The position numbers and the translations under genes are program-made. A model generated the notes under the pieces. It was not told where the DNA came from and did no database searches. It saw nothing but the letters and a program-made list of their open reading frames with translations. From positions 1-20,735 of the IMG/VR virus record IMGVR_UViG_3300031851_000245: DNA of 20,735 bases, one strand, 5' to 3'. This document shows positions 6,333 to 15,146 of this stretch, piece after piece. This DNA is from a virus. The number at the start of each line of letters is the position of its first letter. Within the stretch, counting starts at the first letter, position 1.

Positions 6333-7077
6333 GTGAATTATAAAGATCTATCTCTTTAGCAAATTGCTGATCTTTTTCTATTAGTGCTTTGTTATTATTA
6401 AAAAAATGTAAAGAACAATCAATACGAAATTTGTTAATTTCTTTAGTTGTATTATCCCATTGCTCTGGATTAGTATCGCGAGTAAAATCAGTGTGAGTAA
6501 CTTTTTCTACATCAATACCTTGTGTCCATAGTGGAGCACTAGGTACATGCTTACCATCTATGTTGTAAATGTCTTTTAGTATAGAATTTATGTGCTTCAT
6601 ATGTACATATTTACATTCTATATTTTTAGTTCTATATAGGAATGGTTTAACATGATAGTCGTATTCATCATCATTATATGCTAAATTCCATAAGTCATTT
6701 AAAGTACATTCGCCTTGCTGATATTTGTTCCACTCGTCATTGTGCCACCAATTAATAAGAGTTTCAAACCCACTAATTGCTCTTAGTATTGGTTCTCTAA
6801 CAAACACATAGTTCTTAAAACCTTGTTGCTCATACAATTTTCTATACATTAAGTACGAGTCCGCGACAGGCAATGAATACCAAAAGTCTTTATTACTAAT
6901 AAGTTCTTGTATGTTAGCAGGCAAAGTACTACTTGATATAAACTTTAAACGTTCTGCTCTAAAGAACTTGTCATCAGGTTCAGTAGTTAAATGTTGTAAG
7001 TTGTAACCTAATGCTGTAGAGCCACACTTACCTGGAGCAAATAAAGTTATTTGTCTATCGAAATCGATTATTAGCAT
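6322..7077 (-). CDS. Sulfotransferase-family protein
   Basis: A 251-residue protein starting at the ATG at 7077. A TTG at 7092 in the same frame would add five residues and sits against the terminator, so I prefer the ATG. Residues 12-23 (LFAPGKCGSTAL) match the 5'-phosphosulfate-binding loop of PAPS-dependent sulfotransferases (P-K-CGST-type). Residues 91-105 (VFVREPILRAISGFE) match the 3'-phosphate-binding motif (VREP..R..S.F), with Arg94 and Ser102 as the expected contacts. Such enzymes move sulfate from PAPS to a sugar or protein hydroxyl. With the glycosyltransferase-like and oxygenase genes nearby it probably modifies a surface or fibre component. It lies just downstream of a strong terminator, so it needs readthrough or a promoter I could not identify. 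Confidence 0.7.
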   Translation of the reverse strand: MLIIDFDRQITLFAPGKCGSTALGYNLQHLTTEPDDKFFRAERLKFISSSTLPANIQELISNKDFWYSLPVADSYLMYRKLYEQQGFKNYVFVREPILRAISGFETLINWWHNDEWNKYQQGECTLNDLWNLAYNDDEYDYHVKPFLYRTKNIECKYVHMKHINSILKDIYNIDGKHVPSAPLWTQGIDVEKVTHTDFTRDTNPEQWDNTTKEINKFRIDCSLHFFNNNKALIEKDQQFAKEIDLYNSLDK

Positions 7078-7090
7078 AACACTACTTATC

Positions 7091-7120
7091 AAAAAAAAGC
7101 ACCCCGGAGGGTGCTTTTTT
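7091..7120 (-). terminator. Rho-independent terminator, symmetric
   Basis: Stem GCACCC/GGGTGC (7099-7104 and 7109-7114) with loop CGGA, flanked by eight A on the left and six T on the right. It works by shape in both directions. On the minus strand it lies about 45 nt after the stop of the 624-aa structural gene and ends the structural operon. Confidence 0.9.
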
Positions 7121-7165
7121 CGTATTGTTATTTGTATAGTCTAACTATTCAAATGAGTATTACAA

Positions 7166-9040
7166 TTATTGCGTATACTTATATTCAACAACACCAACTA
7201 CGACACCTGCTGTAGGTGTAGCCGCAGTAGATCCATTTGATTGAACGAATTCAACCTGGATTGCCGCGTTTTTAGTTAATGCACTTGCGAATGGTAAATC
7301 TACAACATAAGTTCCAACTGCGATATCGTTTGCCGTAGCCGCTACAAGAGTGTTACCACTACCTGCGTTGTCTTTAACAACCATACCGTCAACTGATCCA
7401 CCTGCTAACAACGTTGTAACGTCAAGAATAACTCTACTTGCGTAATATGTTCTTCCTGATACGTTTGGTACTGTACCGATATTAAAAGAGTTATCACTGC
7501 TGTTTGCTGTGAAACTTGCTCTTACTGTAAGTCCATCACCACCATTGTTATCAACATAGTCTTTAACTGCCGCTGATGTTGGTAAAGTAGTATCGTTATC
7601 GTTATTACTAATTCCATCACCTTCGTCAACAAATTTAGTTACAGCAATGCTTTCGCCACTGTCAGTCAAAGTACCAAATGATACTACGCCTGAAGCAGTT
7701 ACGTTTACTAAGCCTGTAGCACTTCCAGAGGCGATACTTGCTGTACCGTCTGTTAATGTACCTGCTGATACTTGTCCTGAGAAAGTACCTGCTGTCATTC
7801 CAGTAAGTGTAGTATTCATCGCGAAAGTAACGTCATCACTTGAGTTACTTGATGTAATGTTTAATCCACCTAATAGTTTTAACTTATCAGATGCTAATGC
7901 TACGACGTTATCTGCCGCGTCATCAGACTGAATTGTTAATGATGTTGAAATACTTGCTGTACCTGCCGCTGTAATTCTACCTTGTTGATCAACTGTAAAA
8001 GTTGGTACTAAAGATGAACTACCATATGAACCTGGAGTTACTGCTGTATCGTCTAAGTCTATGCTAACACCTTGGTTAGCCGCTGTTGTAGTAATACCGG
8101 TAGCACCAGTAATAGATAAACTCTGTGCGTCTAAATCTACTGTTCCTGTACCACTATCACCTGCTATGCCTAAGTCGTCGTCTCTATCCAAAGCATCAAC
8201 GTATGCTTTCATGTTAGTGTTAGCCGTTGTTATTGCTGAGTTTAGAGTAGTTACTTGACCATCTACGAATGCTTTAACTGATTGCTGTGAAGGTAATCTA
8301 GTAGCACTATCAGAAGCCATATTGTCTTCATCAATTAATGCCGCTTGTATTCTAGCATCCGCTCTTGCGTTTGTATAATACAAGTTACTTGAACCTTCAG
8401 CCGCGTCATCAGTTGTTTGAGCGTCAACATAAGCCTTAACACTTTGTTGTGTTGGAACTGCTGTTGCTGAGTTAGTCGCCATGTTATCTTCATCTAAGAA
8501 TGCTGTGATTGAAACACCACTAGCACCAGTAAATGTTGAACCTTTAACGTCTGCCGCTTCAAAGTCTGCCGCCGTAATAGATAAAGAACCAGTACTAGAA
8601 CCTGTGAAGGTTCCTGTTCCTGCTACAACTTTATCTGCTGATTCGTCCCATCCGATAAACACGTTATTACTTGAACCACGTTCGATAACAATACCGACGT
8701 CGTTTGACGGTGTACCAGAAGTACCCGTTGCTAATTCTAAAATAGAATCGCTAATAGTTGTGTTAGTCGAAGAAACTGTTGTTGTTGAACCGTTAACAGT
8801 TAGGTCACCAGTAATAACTGCGTCACCATTTACGTTAACCGTTGTCGCTGTAATGTCATTTGAAAGTAGTGATCCTTGTACGTCAACGTTGGCGGCTCTA
8901 ATTGCTTTTAGAGTTGAACCGTCTGATCCAGTAGCCTCGTACCTATCTTGAGCACTATTCCACTTGAATCTTCCGCCACCTTTGCCGAATTGTACATCGT
9001 TGGATATACCTTTTAGACCAAAATTCTTTACATCTGCCAT
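7166..9040 (-). CDS. Virion structural protein, probable tail fibre (624 aa)
   Basis: A 624-residue Ser/Thr/Gly/Ala/Asp-rich protein with no Cys. The N-terminal module (VQFGKGGGRFKWNS) is followed at about residues 75-140 by GDLTVNGSTTTVSSTN and VGIVIERGSSNNVFIGWDE, homologous to the module in the 461-aa protein. Residues about 180-265 hold two copies of DEDNMA.(N/D)SAT..P(T/S)QQSVKA(Y/F)VD, with a degenerate third copy near 475-500 (VDEGDGISNND, LPTSAAVKDYVD). These are short segments typical of trimeric fibre shafts. The C-terminus (VVGVVEYKYTQ) looks like a beta domain. It is transcribed from the late promoter at 9138-9145, has a strong AAGGAGAAG ribosome-binding site, and is followed by a terminator. 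Fibre or other decoration protein is the best guess. Confidence 0.8.
   Translation of the reverse strand: MADVKNFGLKGISNDVQFGKGGGRFKWNSAQDRYEATGSDGSTLKAIRAANVDVQGSLLSNDITATTVNVNGDAVITGDLTVNGSTTTVSSTNTTISDSILELATGTSGTPSNDVGIVIERGSSNNVFIGWDESADKVVAGTGTFTGSSTGSLSITAADFEAADVKGSTFTGASGVSITAFLDEDNMATNSATAVPTQQSVKAYVDAQTTDDAAEGSSNLYYTNARADARIQAALIDEDNMASDSATRLPSQQSVKAFVDGQVTTLNSAITTANTNMKAYVDALDRDDDLGIAGDSGTGTVDLDAQSLSITGATGITTTAANQGVSIDLDDTAVTPGSYGSSSLVPTFTVDQQGRITAAGTASISTSLTIQSDDAADNVVALASDKLKLLGGLNITSSNSSDDVTFAMNTTLTGMTAGTFSGQVSAGTLTDGTASIASGSATGLVNVTASGVVSFGTLTDSGESIAVTKFVDEGDGISNNDNDTTLPTSAAVKDYVDNNGGDGLTVRASFTANSSDNSFNIGTVPNVSGRTYYASRVILDVTTLLAGGSVDGMVVKDNAGSGNTLVAATANDIAVGTYVVDLPFASALTKNAAIQVEFVQSNGSTAATPTAGVVVGVVEYKYTQ
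7545..8500 (-). repeat. Internal protein repeats in the 624-aa fibre gene
   Basis: Two clear copies of a segment of about 25 residues beginning DEDNMA and ending SVKA(Y/F)VD are encoded near 8425-8500 and 8260-8340, spaced 162 bp. A weaker copy lies near 7545-7625. They are diverged at the DNA level, so they are old duplications and not a recent slip. Confidence 0.6.
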
Positions 9041-9067
9041 TTTGTCTTCTCCTTGGAGTTTTAAGTT

Positions 9068-9109
9068 GGGGTTATTCAGGCCCCATACAATTTTTACATT
9101 GTTCCGGAA
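9068..9109 (-). repeat. Hairpins in the leader of the 624-aa gene
   Basis: Three inverted repeats lie between promoter and ATG: GGGG/CCCC (9068-9071 and 9081-9084), ACAAT/ATTGT (9087-9091 and 9098-9102) and TTCCGGAA (9102-9109). Like the 461-aa gene, this late message has a structured leader. The stems are short and only suggestive. Confidence 0.4.
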
Positions 9110-9137
9110 TAATGTGTGTCGATGTATTGTGTACTAG

Positions 9138-9145
9138 TATTTATC
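9138..9145 (-). promoter_or_regulatory. T4-like late promoter for the 624-aa gene
   Basis: GATAAATA on the minus strand, followed by CTAG, in a 155-bp gap between two structural genes. It leaves a leader of about 90 nt. A weak hairpin (TGCCA/TGGCA, 9150-9166) lies just upstream. Confidence 0.7.
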
Positions 9146-9195
9146 TAACTGCCAGAAATATTGGCATATAGAGTAAATTAAAAAATGTTTTTTTA

Positions 9196-11208
9196 TTAGA
9201 CGTATGTTACTTTGACTGTTACGTTGCCTGCTGTGGCACCGTAATGATTGATTCTTAGATTTATATCATACTCGGTAGAAGAACCCGAAGGATGAACAAA
9301 CTCTGGATTTGAAATGTATGTTCCTATTTCAGTTGTGTCATTTTCTGTACCAGCATGTAGTTGATCATTATCAGTTGTGGTACCAACTTCGATGGTTGCT
9401 TCTTGTGAACCACCTGCGAATGCTGTATGTACGTCAATACTTATACTTTGTATTTTACCACCTGGTGATACACTACCCATTGCTACGTTTTGACTATTAC
9501 CAAATCCACTAAATGGAGCAGTAACAGTATTGGTTAATGTTTGAGCATCTGTGTTCGCACTATCCTCGTCTGATACTTTGGACCATGCTGATCCATCATA
9601 TAAGTATAATGCCCATTCACTGTCGCCGGCATCAAGAACGTATGCTTGGTCACCAACTGTAGGACTCATATTGTTTCTAGCACTTATATCACTTACCACT
9701 GTTACAGTAGCATTCTTAAGTCCTTGTTCAACATTCATTGCTAATGGGAACGAACCATTGTGTACACTAAAGATACCACAGTTTGCTTCAAATGTTCCTG
9801 CGGAATCAAATATGTTTATTGGTCCACCATCTGTTCTTGTAAGTGTAAGTTTATTACCTGTACTTGCTGATGTAAATGATGGTAAGCCTGAAACATTACT
9901 TGCTCCTACAAATGTTTTACTATTCTGGTCACTACTGCCATTAAAAATGTTTATAGCATTACCATTTGCTTCTGTTAGTGTAAGTACACTACTTGTAAAT
10001 GTTGCTGTTAAATTAGGAATACTTGCGGCATTAATATCTGTTGCCATGTCTTCTGGAATAGCAACTGCTTGTCCGTATGCGGCCTGCCCTGCTGTATTAG
10101 TTGTAAAACTAACTGTAGTATTACCACTACCGCCATTAAAGATAGCACTAAAGTTAGTGTATCCTCCAACCAATCCGTATGCTGTACCACTAGCACTTGA
10201 ACTAACACTTGTCGGTGCTGGAGTTGTACTTGCTGTAATACTTGTAGCACTTAGTCCGTTAATCTGACTTACTATTTCTGATAATGAACTTTCAGTACCG
10301 GAACCATTAAACGTATGTGATACGCCATTAAATGTAACTACGGTAGAATCTGCTACTGTTGGATCTATTGCTGAACCAGTAGTAGTTGTTTGAACTGCGT
10401 TCTTAATTTTTAAGAACATTATTTTACCAGTGTTAGTAGTTGTTAAGTCACCATCTGTATCAGCATATACATAGTCACCTGCGTTACCTGGTATTGCTGG
10501 TACAAAGTCTATAATTCTATTGTTAGGTGATACCATAAAACTATTTGGTCCTGGTCCACTTTCAACTACAACACCAAATGATTTATCTACTAAGGCACTA
10601 TTTGCTTTTACAAATGTTCCTGTATTACTAACAGCAATAACGTCACCTACACCAAATCCATGTGCTGTTTTTTCTAACAAATAATTAAGTTGTGGATTTA
10701 AGTATTGGAATCTACTATTGACGTTTGCGTAAAAGTCTGAACTAACAATACCACTTGGAAGTGGATCTAGCATTGGATGACCGCTTTCGTTAAGTGTAAA
10801 TACTACAGCACTCCCTGAACCAAAGATACCATTACCTGTGTTACTTTTAAATGTATTGTAACGTGCTACGTCTTCAACTACACATGTAACTGCTGTTGTG
10901 CTTTTACTTGATATACTTACAATCTTAACACACTTACCATCTGAAGCACCTGCTATCCAATCACCTACAGAAACATCTAAGCCGTTAAACTCTCTGTCTT
11001 TTCTTGATAAATGAGAACCATGTGCCTGTGCTGTAACAGTCATTACAATAGTCCATTGGTAATTTTTGGGACTTGAACCGCCCTGTGCCCATCTGTCTGC
11101 TGAACCGTTTTGATGTTGCCAAATAGTTTTACCAGCAATGCTACTTACACTTACTCCTAAAACTCTATTTGGTACATTTAGTTCTATGTGACTTGTCTTA
11201 TAAGACAT
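9196..11208 (-). CDS. Virion structural protein (670 aa)
   Basis: A 670-residue protein rich in Ser, Thr, Gly, Asn and Val. The first 260 residues (from MSYKTSHIELNVPNRVL) look like an ordered domain with unusual Trp content (TIWQHQNG, YQWTIVM, GDWIAG). The middle (about 270-480) is low-complexity beta repeats, with TVVTFNGVSHTFNGSGT and two related stretches, ALTEANGNAINIFNG-like and TLTRTDGGPINIFDS. The end (about 560-670) is another beta domain that finishes NVTVKVTYV. It starts 4 nt after the stop of the collagen-like gene and shares its late transcript. No enzyme motif is visible. It is probably a tail-fibre or baseplate-periphery component, assigned by composition and position. Confidence 0.75.
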   Translation of the reverse strand: MSYKTSHIELNVPNRVLGVSVSSIAGKTIWQHQNGSADRWAQGGSSPKNYQWTIVMTVTAQAHGSHLSRKDREFNGLDVSVGDWIAGASDGKCVKIVSISSKSTTAVTCVVEDVARYNTFKSNTGNGIFGSGSAVVFTLNESGHPMLDPLPSGIVSSDFYANVNSRFQYLNPQLNYLLEKTAHGFGVGDVIAVSNTGTFVKANSALVDKSFGVVVESGPGPNSFMVSPNNRIIDFVPAIPGNAGDYVYADTDGDLTTTNTGKIMFLKIKNAVQTTTTGSAIDPTVADSTVVTFNGVSHTFNGSGTESSLSEIVSQINGLSATSITASTTPAPTSVSSSASGTAYGLVGGYTNFSAIFNGGSGNTTVSFTTNTAGQAAYGQAVAIPEDMATDINAASIPNLTATFTSSVLTLTEANGNAINIFNGSSDQNSKTFVGASNVSGLPSFTSASTGNKLTLTRTDGGPINIFDSAGTFEANCGIFSVHNGSFPLAMNVEQGLKNATVTVVSDISARNNMSPTVGDQAYVLDAGDSEWALYLYDGSAWSKVSDEDSANTDAQTLTNTVTAPFSGFGNSQNVAMGSVSPGGKIQSISIDVHTAFAGGSQEATIEVGTTTDNDQLHAGTENDTTEIGTYISNPEFVHPSGSSTEYDINLRINHYGATAGNVTVKVTYV

Positions 11209-11212
11209 GATA

Positions 11213-14200
11213 TTAGTCCGCCATAATAAATGTTAGCCAGGCATGTGTTGACTGACCAAACGTTCTACTGGCTCCTGTTATCGCTTCTGAAACTTTTAAG
11301 TCTATATTTGAAAAACTTCCGAATGCGTTAGGGGAACCTTGTGATCCGCCGCCGTCAATTGTCCTAGTAGTCCAGTCACCACTAACAGCATTAAAGTTAT
11401 ATTTGTTTTGGCTATAGTTATAACCATAAGCCATAATTGCTCCTGGTGGATAACTAAATCCTGTAAATTGTATTTCTACTTCAGCACCTGCGGCACTGGT
11501 AATAGTAGTTGCGTTTATTCCTGATGTAGCATCTGATATACTTGCTAAGTCGCCTGATGTGTTATAGTTTAGTTTTAATCTTTCAACTGCGGCACCTGAG
11601 CCTCCGCCCCCGCCACCGGCTTCACCTTTCTGTCCTTTATCACCTGCTGATCCATTACTACCTGCCGAACCTGCTGGCCCTGTTGCTCCTGCTGGACCTG
11701 TTGGTCCTGCTACTGTTGAAGCCTCTCCTTTTTGTCCTTTATCTCCGTCTGATCCATTTGAACCTGCTGATCCATTTGAACCTGCTGGACCTGTTGCTCC
11801 AGCCTCTCCTTTTTGTCCTTTATCTCCTGTAGGTCCTGTTGGTCCACCTAACTCACCTTTTTGTCCTTTATCACCTGTTGGACCAGTACCACCTGTAGTA
11901 CCCTGAGGACCGTTTGGACCCGTAGCACCTACTGTACCTTGAGCACCAACTTCACCTTTTTGTCCTTGTGAACCTTGCGTACCTGTATTACCTTGTGGAC
12001 CTAATTCACCTTTCTGACCTTTGTCTCCATCATTTCCATCTGAACCATTTGATCCATTTGAACCTGCTGGTCCTTGAGCACCTTTATCTCCCTGTGGACC
12101 TGCTGGTCCTGTATTTCCTTGTGGGCCTTGTGGTCCTACTACAGTACTATCTGCTCCTGCTGGTCCAGTTGCTCCTGTACTTCCTTGTAATCCTTGAGCA
12201 CCAACTTCCCCTTTTTGTCCTTTATCTCCTGCGGTTCCTTGTGGTCCTTGAGCACCAGTGGCTCCTTGTGTTCCTTGTGGACCTGTATCACCGGTAGCAC
12301 CCTTATCTCCTTGTGTGCCACTTGGGCCTGCTACAGCACTTGGTTCACCCTTAGTACCTTTATCTCCAGCATTACCGTCACTACCTGCGGCACCTGTGTT
12401 ACCAATATTACCTTGTGGTCCTGCTGGTCCAGTTGCTCCAGTATCTCCTTTTTGTCCTTGTGGTCCAGTACCGCCATTACTACCTGCGGTTCCTTGTGGT
12501 CCTACTTCACCCTTATCACCCTTGTCGCCGGCACTTCCTGCCGCTCCAGTATCACCTTGTGGGCCTTGTGGTCCAGTACCACCTGCGGCACCTGTTGCTC
12601 CTTGTATTCCTTGAGTACCTTGATCGCCTTTTTGTCCTTTGTCGCCAGCCGGTCCAGTAGCACCTGTACTACCGGCACTTCCTGCCGATCCTGTAGCACC
12701 TGTGGGTCCTGCCGCTCCTACTTCACCCTTTTGTCCTTTTGCTCCATCACTTCCATTGCTACCGTTTGAACCAGCCGCTCCAGGCTCACCTTTCGTTCCT
12801 GATCCTGTGCCTGTAGCATCAATAGTAATTGTACTGCCACTAGCACTAATTGTTGCGTTAGCACCTGCTGTAAATGTTAATGTATCAGTGGGTCCACTAG
12901 CAACTACTGTATTACTACCTGTTACAGCAACGTTTTTAAATACATCACTAGCACCACCGCTACCTGCTCCGCTATTAGTAATAATAACTTTATCGCCGGA
13001 TTGGTCAGTTGTTAATGTAATACCCGAACCTGCCTCAAATGTTAATGTATCTGAAGTAGAGTCTGCTATAATTGTTTGTTGCCCTAGTACAGAAACATTT
13101 TTAAATGATTCTTGTGGCTGGTTAGAATTTGTAATGGTAACTGTATCACCTGTAACTACAGTATCAATACCTGAACCACCGACAATGTTAAATGTATCGT
13201 CTTTGGTACTTGCGGCTGTTGAACCTGTGTCACCTGCTACAGTTTTATAAAATCTTAATGCGTCTACATTACCTGATACTATTGTGTTGACTTCACTCTT
13301 AGTGTATTTGTCAATAGCAGTATCGTCTAGTGTTGCGTCTATAACAACACTATCACTACCAGTATTTGGTGTGAAACTAATGTTAGCACCACTAGTAAAT
13401 GTAATTGTATCCTGATTAGTGTCTGCCGTAATAACAGTACCATCAAAGTTAAAGTTCTTAAATGTACCTGTTATAGCATCAGACTTAGAAATTTGTATTG
13501 TGCTGTTACCAGCATATTGATTTAAACTAATACCTTCGCCACCTTCAAATCTAATTGCTGATGTGGCTGTTGCGGCATTAATTGTGTTGGCTGAACCAAC
13601 TGTATTAACTTGGCTTATAGCATTTTGTAATTGTGCGGCTGATATATTAGCATCAACTTGTGCTTTACTATAAACACTTAAATTTGTTCTTGCTGTTGCG
13701 ACACTGGCTAAATCACTTAGGTTAAGTGTTTTATTTGCCATATTGGCCAATGTAGCATAATCTATATTAGTTCCACTTGTACCAATTCTTAGAGCATAGT
13801 CCGCCGTTCCTTTGAAGTTACTAGCATATATGTTAAGATACTTTTTAGATGTACTACCTATGTCGTACGCCTGAGTAGTATTTGGTGTACTAGAAGCATT
13901 TTTTGGAATATAGTTTGCTAAATTGGCTGTAAGTTCTGCTGGTGATACACCGTCTGTACTTACACTTGTCCATGTAATGTTTCCACTACCATCTGTTTTA
14001 AGAACTTGTCCAGCACTACCATCTGATGTTGGTAAAGTGAAAACGTTAGCAATAGTTAAACTTCTATTACTATTAATTTTTAATGCTGGTGTTGTACTTG
14101 AACTGCTACCAGCATAAAATACAGTACTGTTAGCACTTCTAACTTCTATGTGCCCGTCTGTTGTACTTGTACTTAAAAATAAACTGTGTGCTGATTTAAG

Positions 14201-14683
14201 TTCGATGTCTGTGTTATCGTTAGATCCAATAATGAATCTAGTTTTAGCATCGAAGCCAGCACTTTGTGAATGAATTGGAAAGTTTGCGTTATTGTAAACA
14301 CCAGCATAAGCATCAACATTAGCATTGTCGCCAAAGTTTCTGCCTCTGTATATAAATGAATTTGCGTTTGTGGCTGTTGTTTGTAACGTGCTTGGTAAGG
14401 AATATGCTGTACTTGAAACAGTAATAACATTTGAGGATTCGGTAACTGTAGTAGAACCTGAACCAACAATCTTCTTAAATCTTAGTTGGTCGCCATCCTT
14501 AGCAGAAAATACTCCAATTCCTGATGCCCCTACGTTAGACGCACCACTTACTGCGGCATTGGCGTCTGCGGCTAAACTGTTCTGTGCTACAAAAACACCA
14601 GTACTAGCATCATAGACAAGTATCTGATTATCAGATACACTATCTATATTAAATGTTAAATTATCACCTGTAACGTTTGGCAT
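11213..14683 (-). CDS. Collagen-like tail fibre protein (1156 aa)
   Basis: A 1156-residue fibre in three parts. Residues 1 to about 625 are Ser/Thr/Asn-rich beta repeats, including [17 protein letters not shown] shared with the 461-aa protein and three copies of a FKN(V/F) unit followed by a DTITF or DTLTF strand. Residues about 627-1020 are a long run of Gly-X-Y triplets (near 130) with short breaks at ADSTVV, SAVA and STVA. The octet GDKGQKGE occurs six times exactly, plus variants. Lys-Gly-Glu/Asp triplets stabilise bacterial collagen triple helices without hydroxyproline. A Gly6 hinge leads to a C-terminal head of about 130 residues. A trimeric fibre with a collagen shaft and receptor-facing tip is the natural reading. 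It is transcribed from the late promoter at 14716-14723. Confidence 0.85.
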   Translation of the reverse strand: MPNVTGDNLTFNIDSVSDNQILVYDASTGVFVAQNSLAADANAAVSGASNVGASGIGVFSAKDGDQLRFKKIVGSGSTTVTESSNVITVSSTAYSLPSTLQTTATNANSFIYRGRNFGDNANVDAYAGVYNNANFPIHSQSAGFDAKTRFIIGSNDNTDIELKSAHSLFLSTSTTDGHIEVRSANSTVFYAGSSSSTTPALKINSNRSLTIANVFTLPTSDGSAGQVLKTDGSGNITWTSVSTDGVSPAELTANLANYIPKNASSTPNTTQAYDIGSTSKKYLNIYASNFKGTADYALRIGTSGTNIDYATLANMANKTLNLSDLASVATARTNLSVYSKAQVDANISAAQLQNAISQVNTVGSANTINAATATSAIRFEGGEGISLNQYAGNSTIQISKSDAITGTFKNFNFDGTVITADTNQDTITFTSGANISFTPNTGSDSVVIDATLDDTAIDKYTKSEVNTIVSGNVDALRFYKTVAGDTGSTAASTKDDTFNIVGGSGIDTVVTGDTVTITNSNQPQESFKNVSVLGQQTIIADSTSDTLTFEAGSGITLTTDQSGDKVIITNSGAGSGGASDVFKNVAVTGSNTVVASGPTDTLTFTAGANATISASGSTITIDATGTGSGTKGEPGAAGSNGSNGSDGAKGQKGEVGAAGPTGATGSAGSAGSTGATGPAGDKGQKGDQGTQGIQGATGAAGGTGPQGPQGDTGAAGSAGDKGDKGEVGPQGTAGSNGGTGPQGQKGDTGATGPAGPQGNIGNTGAAGSDGNAGDKGTKGEPSAVAGPSGTQGDKGATGDTGPQGTQGATGAQGPQGTAGDKGQKGEVGAQGLQGSTGATGPAGADSTVVGPQGPQGNTGPAGPQGDKGAQGPAGSNGSNGSDGNDGDKGQKGELGPQGNTGTQGSQGQKGEVGAQGTVGATGPNGPQGTTGGTGPTGDKGQKGELGGPTGPTGDKGQKGEAGATGPAGSNGSAGSNGSDGDKGQKGEASTVAGPTGPAGATGPAGSAGSNGSAGDKGQKGEAGGGGGGSGAAVERLKLNYNTSGDLASISDATSGINATTITSAAGAEVEIQFTGFSYPPGAIMAYGYNYSQNKYNFNAVSGDWTTRTIDGGGSQGSPNAFGSFSNIDLKVSEAITGASRTFGQSTHAWLTFIMAD
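11600..12805 (-). repeat. Collagen Gly-X-Y coding repeat tract
   Basis: About 1.2 kb of 9-base-periodic DNA encoding Gly-X-Y triplets. Copies of the GDKGQKGE block are nearly identical over 24 bases, with scattered third-position changes, so the tract is a natural place for recombination and length variation. Confidence 0.85.
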
Positions 14684-14709
14684 AGATTATTCCCATATAA
14701 ACTTTCTTA

Positions 14710-14750
14710 CTTGAGTATTTATCAAAAACTGATAAAATTAATTACTCAAG
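14710..14750. repeat. Long interrupted inverted repeat around a late promoter
   Basis: CTTGAGTA (14710-14717) pairs with TACTCAAG (14743-14750), and inside it TTTATCA (14718-14724) pairs with TGATAAA (14730-14736), leaving a 5-base loop and a 6-base bulge. It spans the end of the 119-aa gene and contains the late -10 element. It may end the upstream transcript while starting the next. Confidence 0.65.
14716..14723 (-). promoter_or_regulatory. T4-like late promoter for the collagen fibre operon
   Basis: GATAAATA followed by CTC on the minus strand, 33 nt before the ATG at 14683. It sits in one arm of an inverted repeat. It should serve the 1156-aa and 670-aa genes. Confidence 0.7.
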
Positions 14751-15097
14751 GTAACCTGAGATATCACACCATAAGCGGAATCATACGTTGAACCGTCGCC
14801 AACAGCAGATCTATCTACTGTTGCTCTAATATAAACGTAATTTCCTTTAAAAGTATGGATTTCTGTGCCTGTATATGCTGTGGGTTTCGTAATAAGTTTG
14901 ATATCTCCCCAATCTGCTTCAGCAGGATTAAGACTCAAACTTGCTTGTAGTTTTACAGTACCAACAAAAGCATTATACTTAATACTTACAGAATGGATTC
15001 CGTCAGTATAGCCATAATAACTATCTGATTTTGCTTTATCACCGGTTTTGTTCATATCTGAACCAGTGTTTGCTAATATTTCAATACTTCTTCTCAT
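14738..15097 (-). CDS. Small virion-associated protein (119 aa)
   Basis: A 119-residue protein without Cys, signal or TM. Its alternating pattern (SVSIKYNAFVGTVKLQASLSL, then NYVYIRATVDRS, then GVISQVTLSN) suggests a compact beta sandwich, as in small head or tail decoration proteins of marine myophages. I do not recognise a named family. It is headed by its own late promoter with a leader of only about 10 nt that holds the GAGGA ribosome-binding site, and it sits directly before the large fibre genes in transcription order. A structural role is inferred from promoter class and neighbours. Confidence 0.65.
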   Translation of the reverse strand: MRRSIEILANTGSDMNKTGDKAKSDSYYGYTDGIHSVSIKYNAFVGTVKLQASLSLNPAEADWGDIKLITKPTAYTGTEIHTFKGNYVYIRATVDRSAVGDGSTYDSAYGVISQVTLSN

Positions 15098-15102
15098 AGT
15101 GT

Positions 15103-15129
15103 CCTCAAATAGTATTTATCTCATTGAGG
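15103..15129. repeat. Inverted repeat enclosing a late promoter
   Basis: CCTCAA (15103-15108) pairs with TTGAGG (15124-15129); the 15-base loop contains the whole GATAAATA element. It is the second late promoter here built into an inverted repeat. Confidence 0.55.
15113..15120 (-). promoter_or_regulatory. T4-like late promoter for the 119-aa gene
   Basis: GATAAATA followed by CTA on the minus strand. Its end is 15 nt before the ATG at 15097, so the leader is about 10 nt and almost all ribosome-binding site. Confidence 0.75.
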
Positions 15130-15146
15130 CACTATAAGGAAGTTTG

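Noticed and set aside
7082-7089. GATAAGTA as a late promoter
   Set aside because: It has a mismatch to the shared octamer and lies only 4 nt from the ATG, too close for a start site.
7078-7092. TTG start for the sulfotransferase-like gene
   Set aside because: It abuts the terminator's A tract and has no ribosome-binding site; the ATG at 7077 fits the family N-terminus.
9150-9166. TGCCA/TGGCA hairpin as a terminator
   Set aside because: The stem is 5 bp and no T run follows it in either direction.
9551-10267. Long plus-strand frame of 238 codons
   Set aside because: It lies wholly opposite the 670-aa structural gene, has odd composition and no ribosome-binding site; it is a shadow of that gene.
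11600-12805. Periodic repeats as a CRISPR array
   Set aside because: The periodicity is 9 bases in frame with Gly-X-Y codons, with no constant repeat/spacer layout.
12194-13250. Pro/Ser/Cys-rich plus-strand frames opposite the collagen gene
   Set aside because: They are the reverse complement of the periodic Gly-X-Y codons, which stay open on several frames for that reason only.
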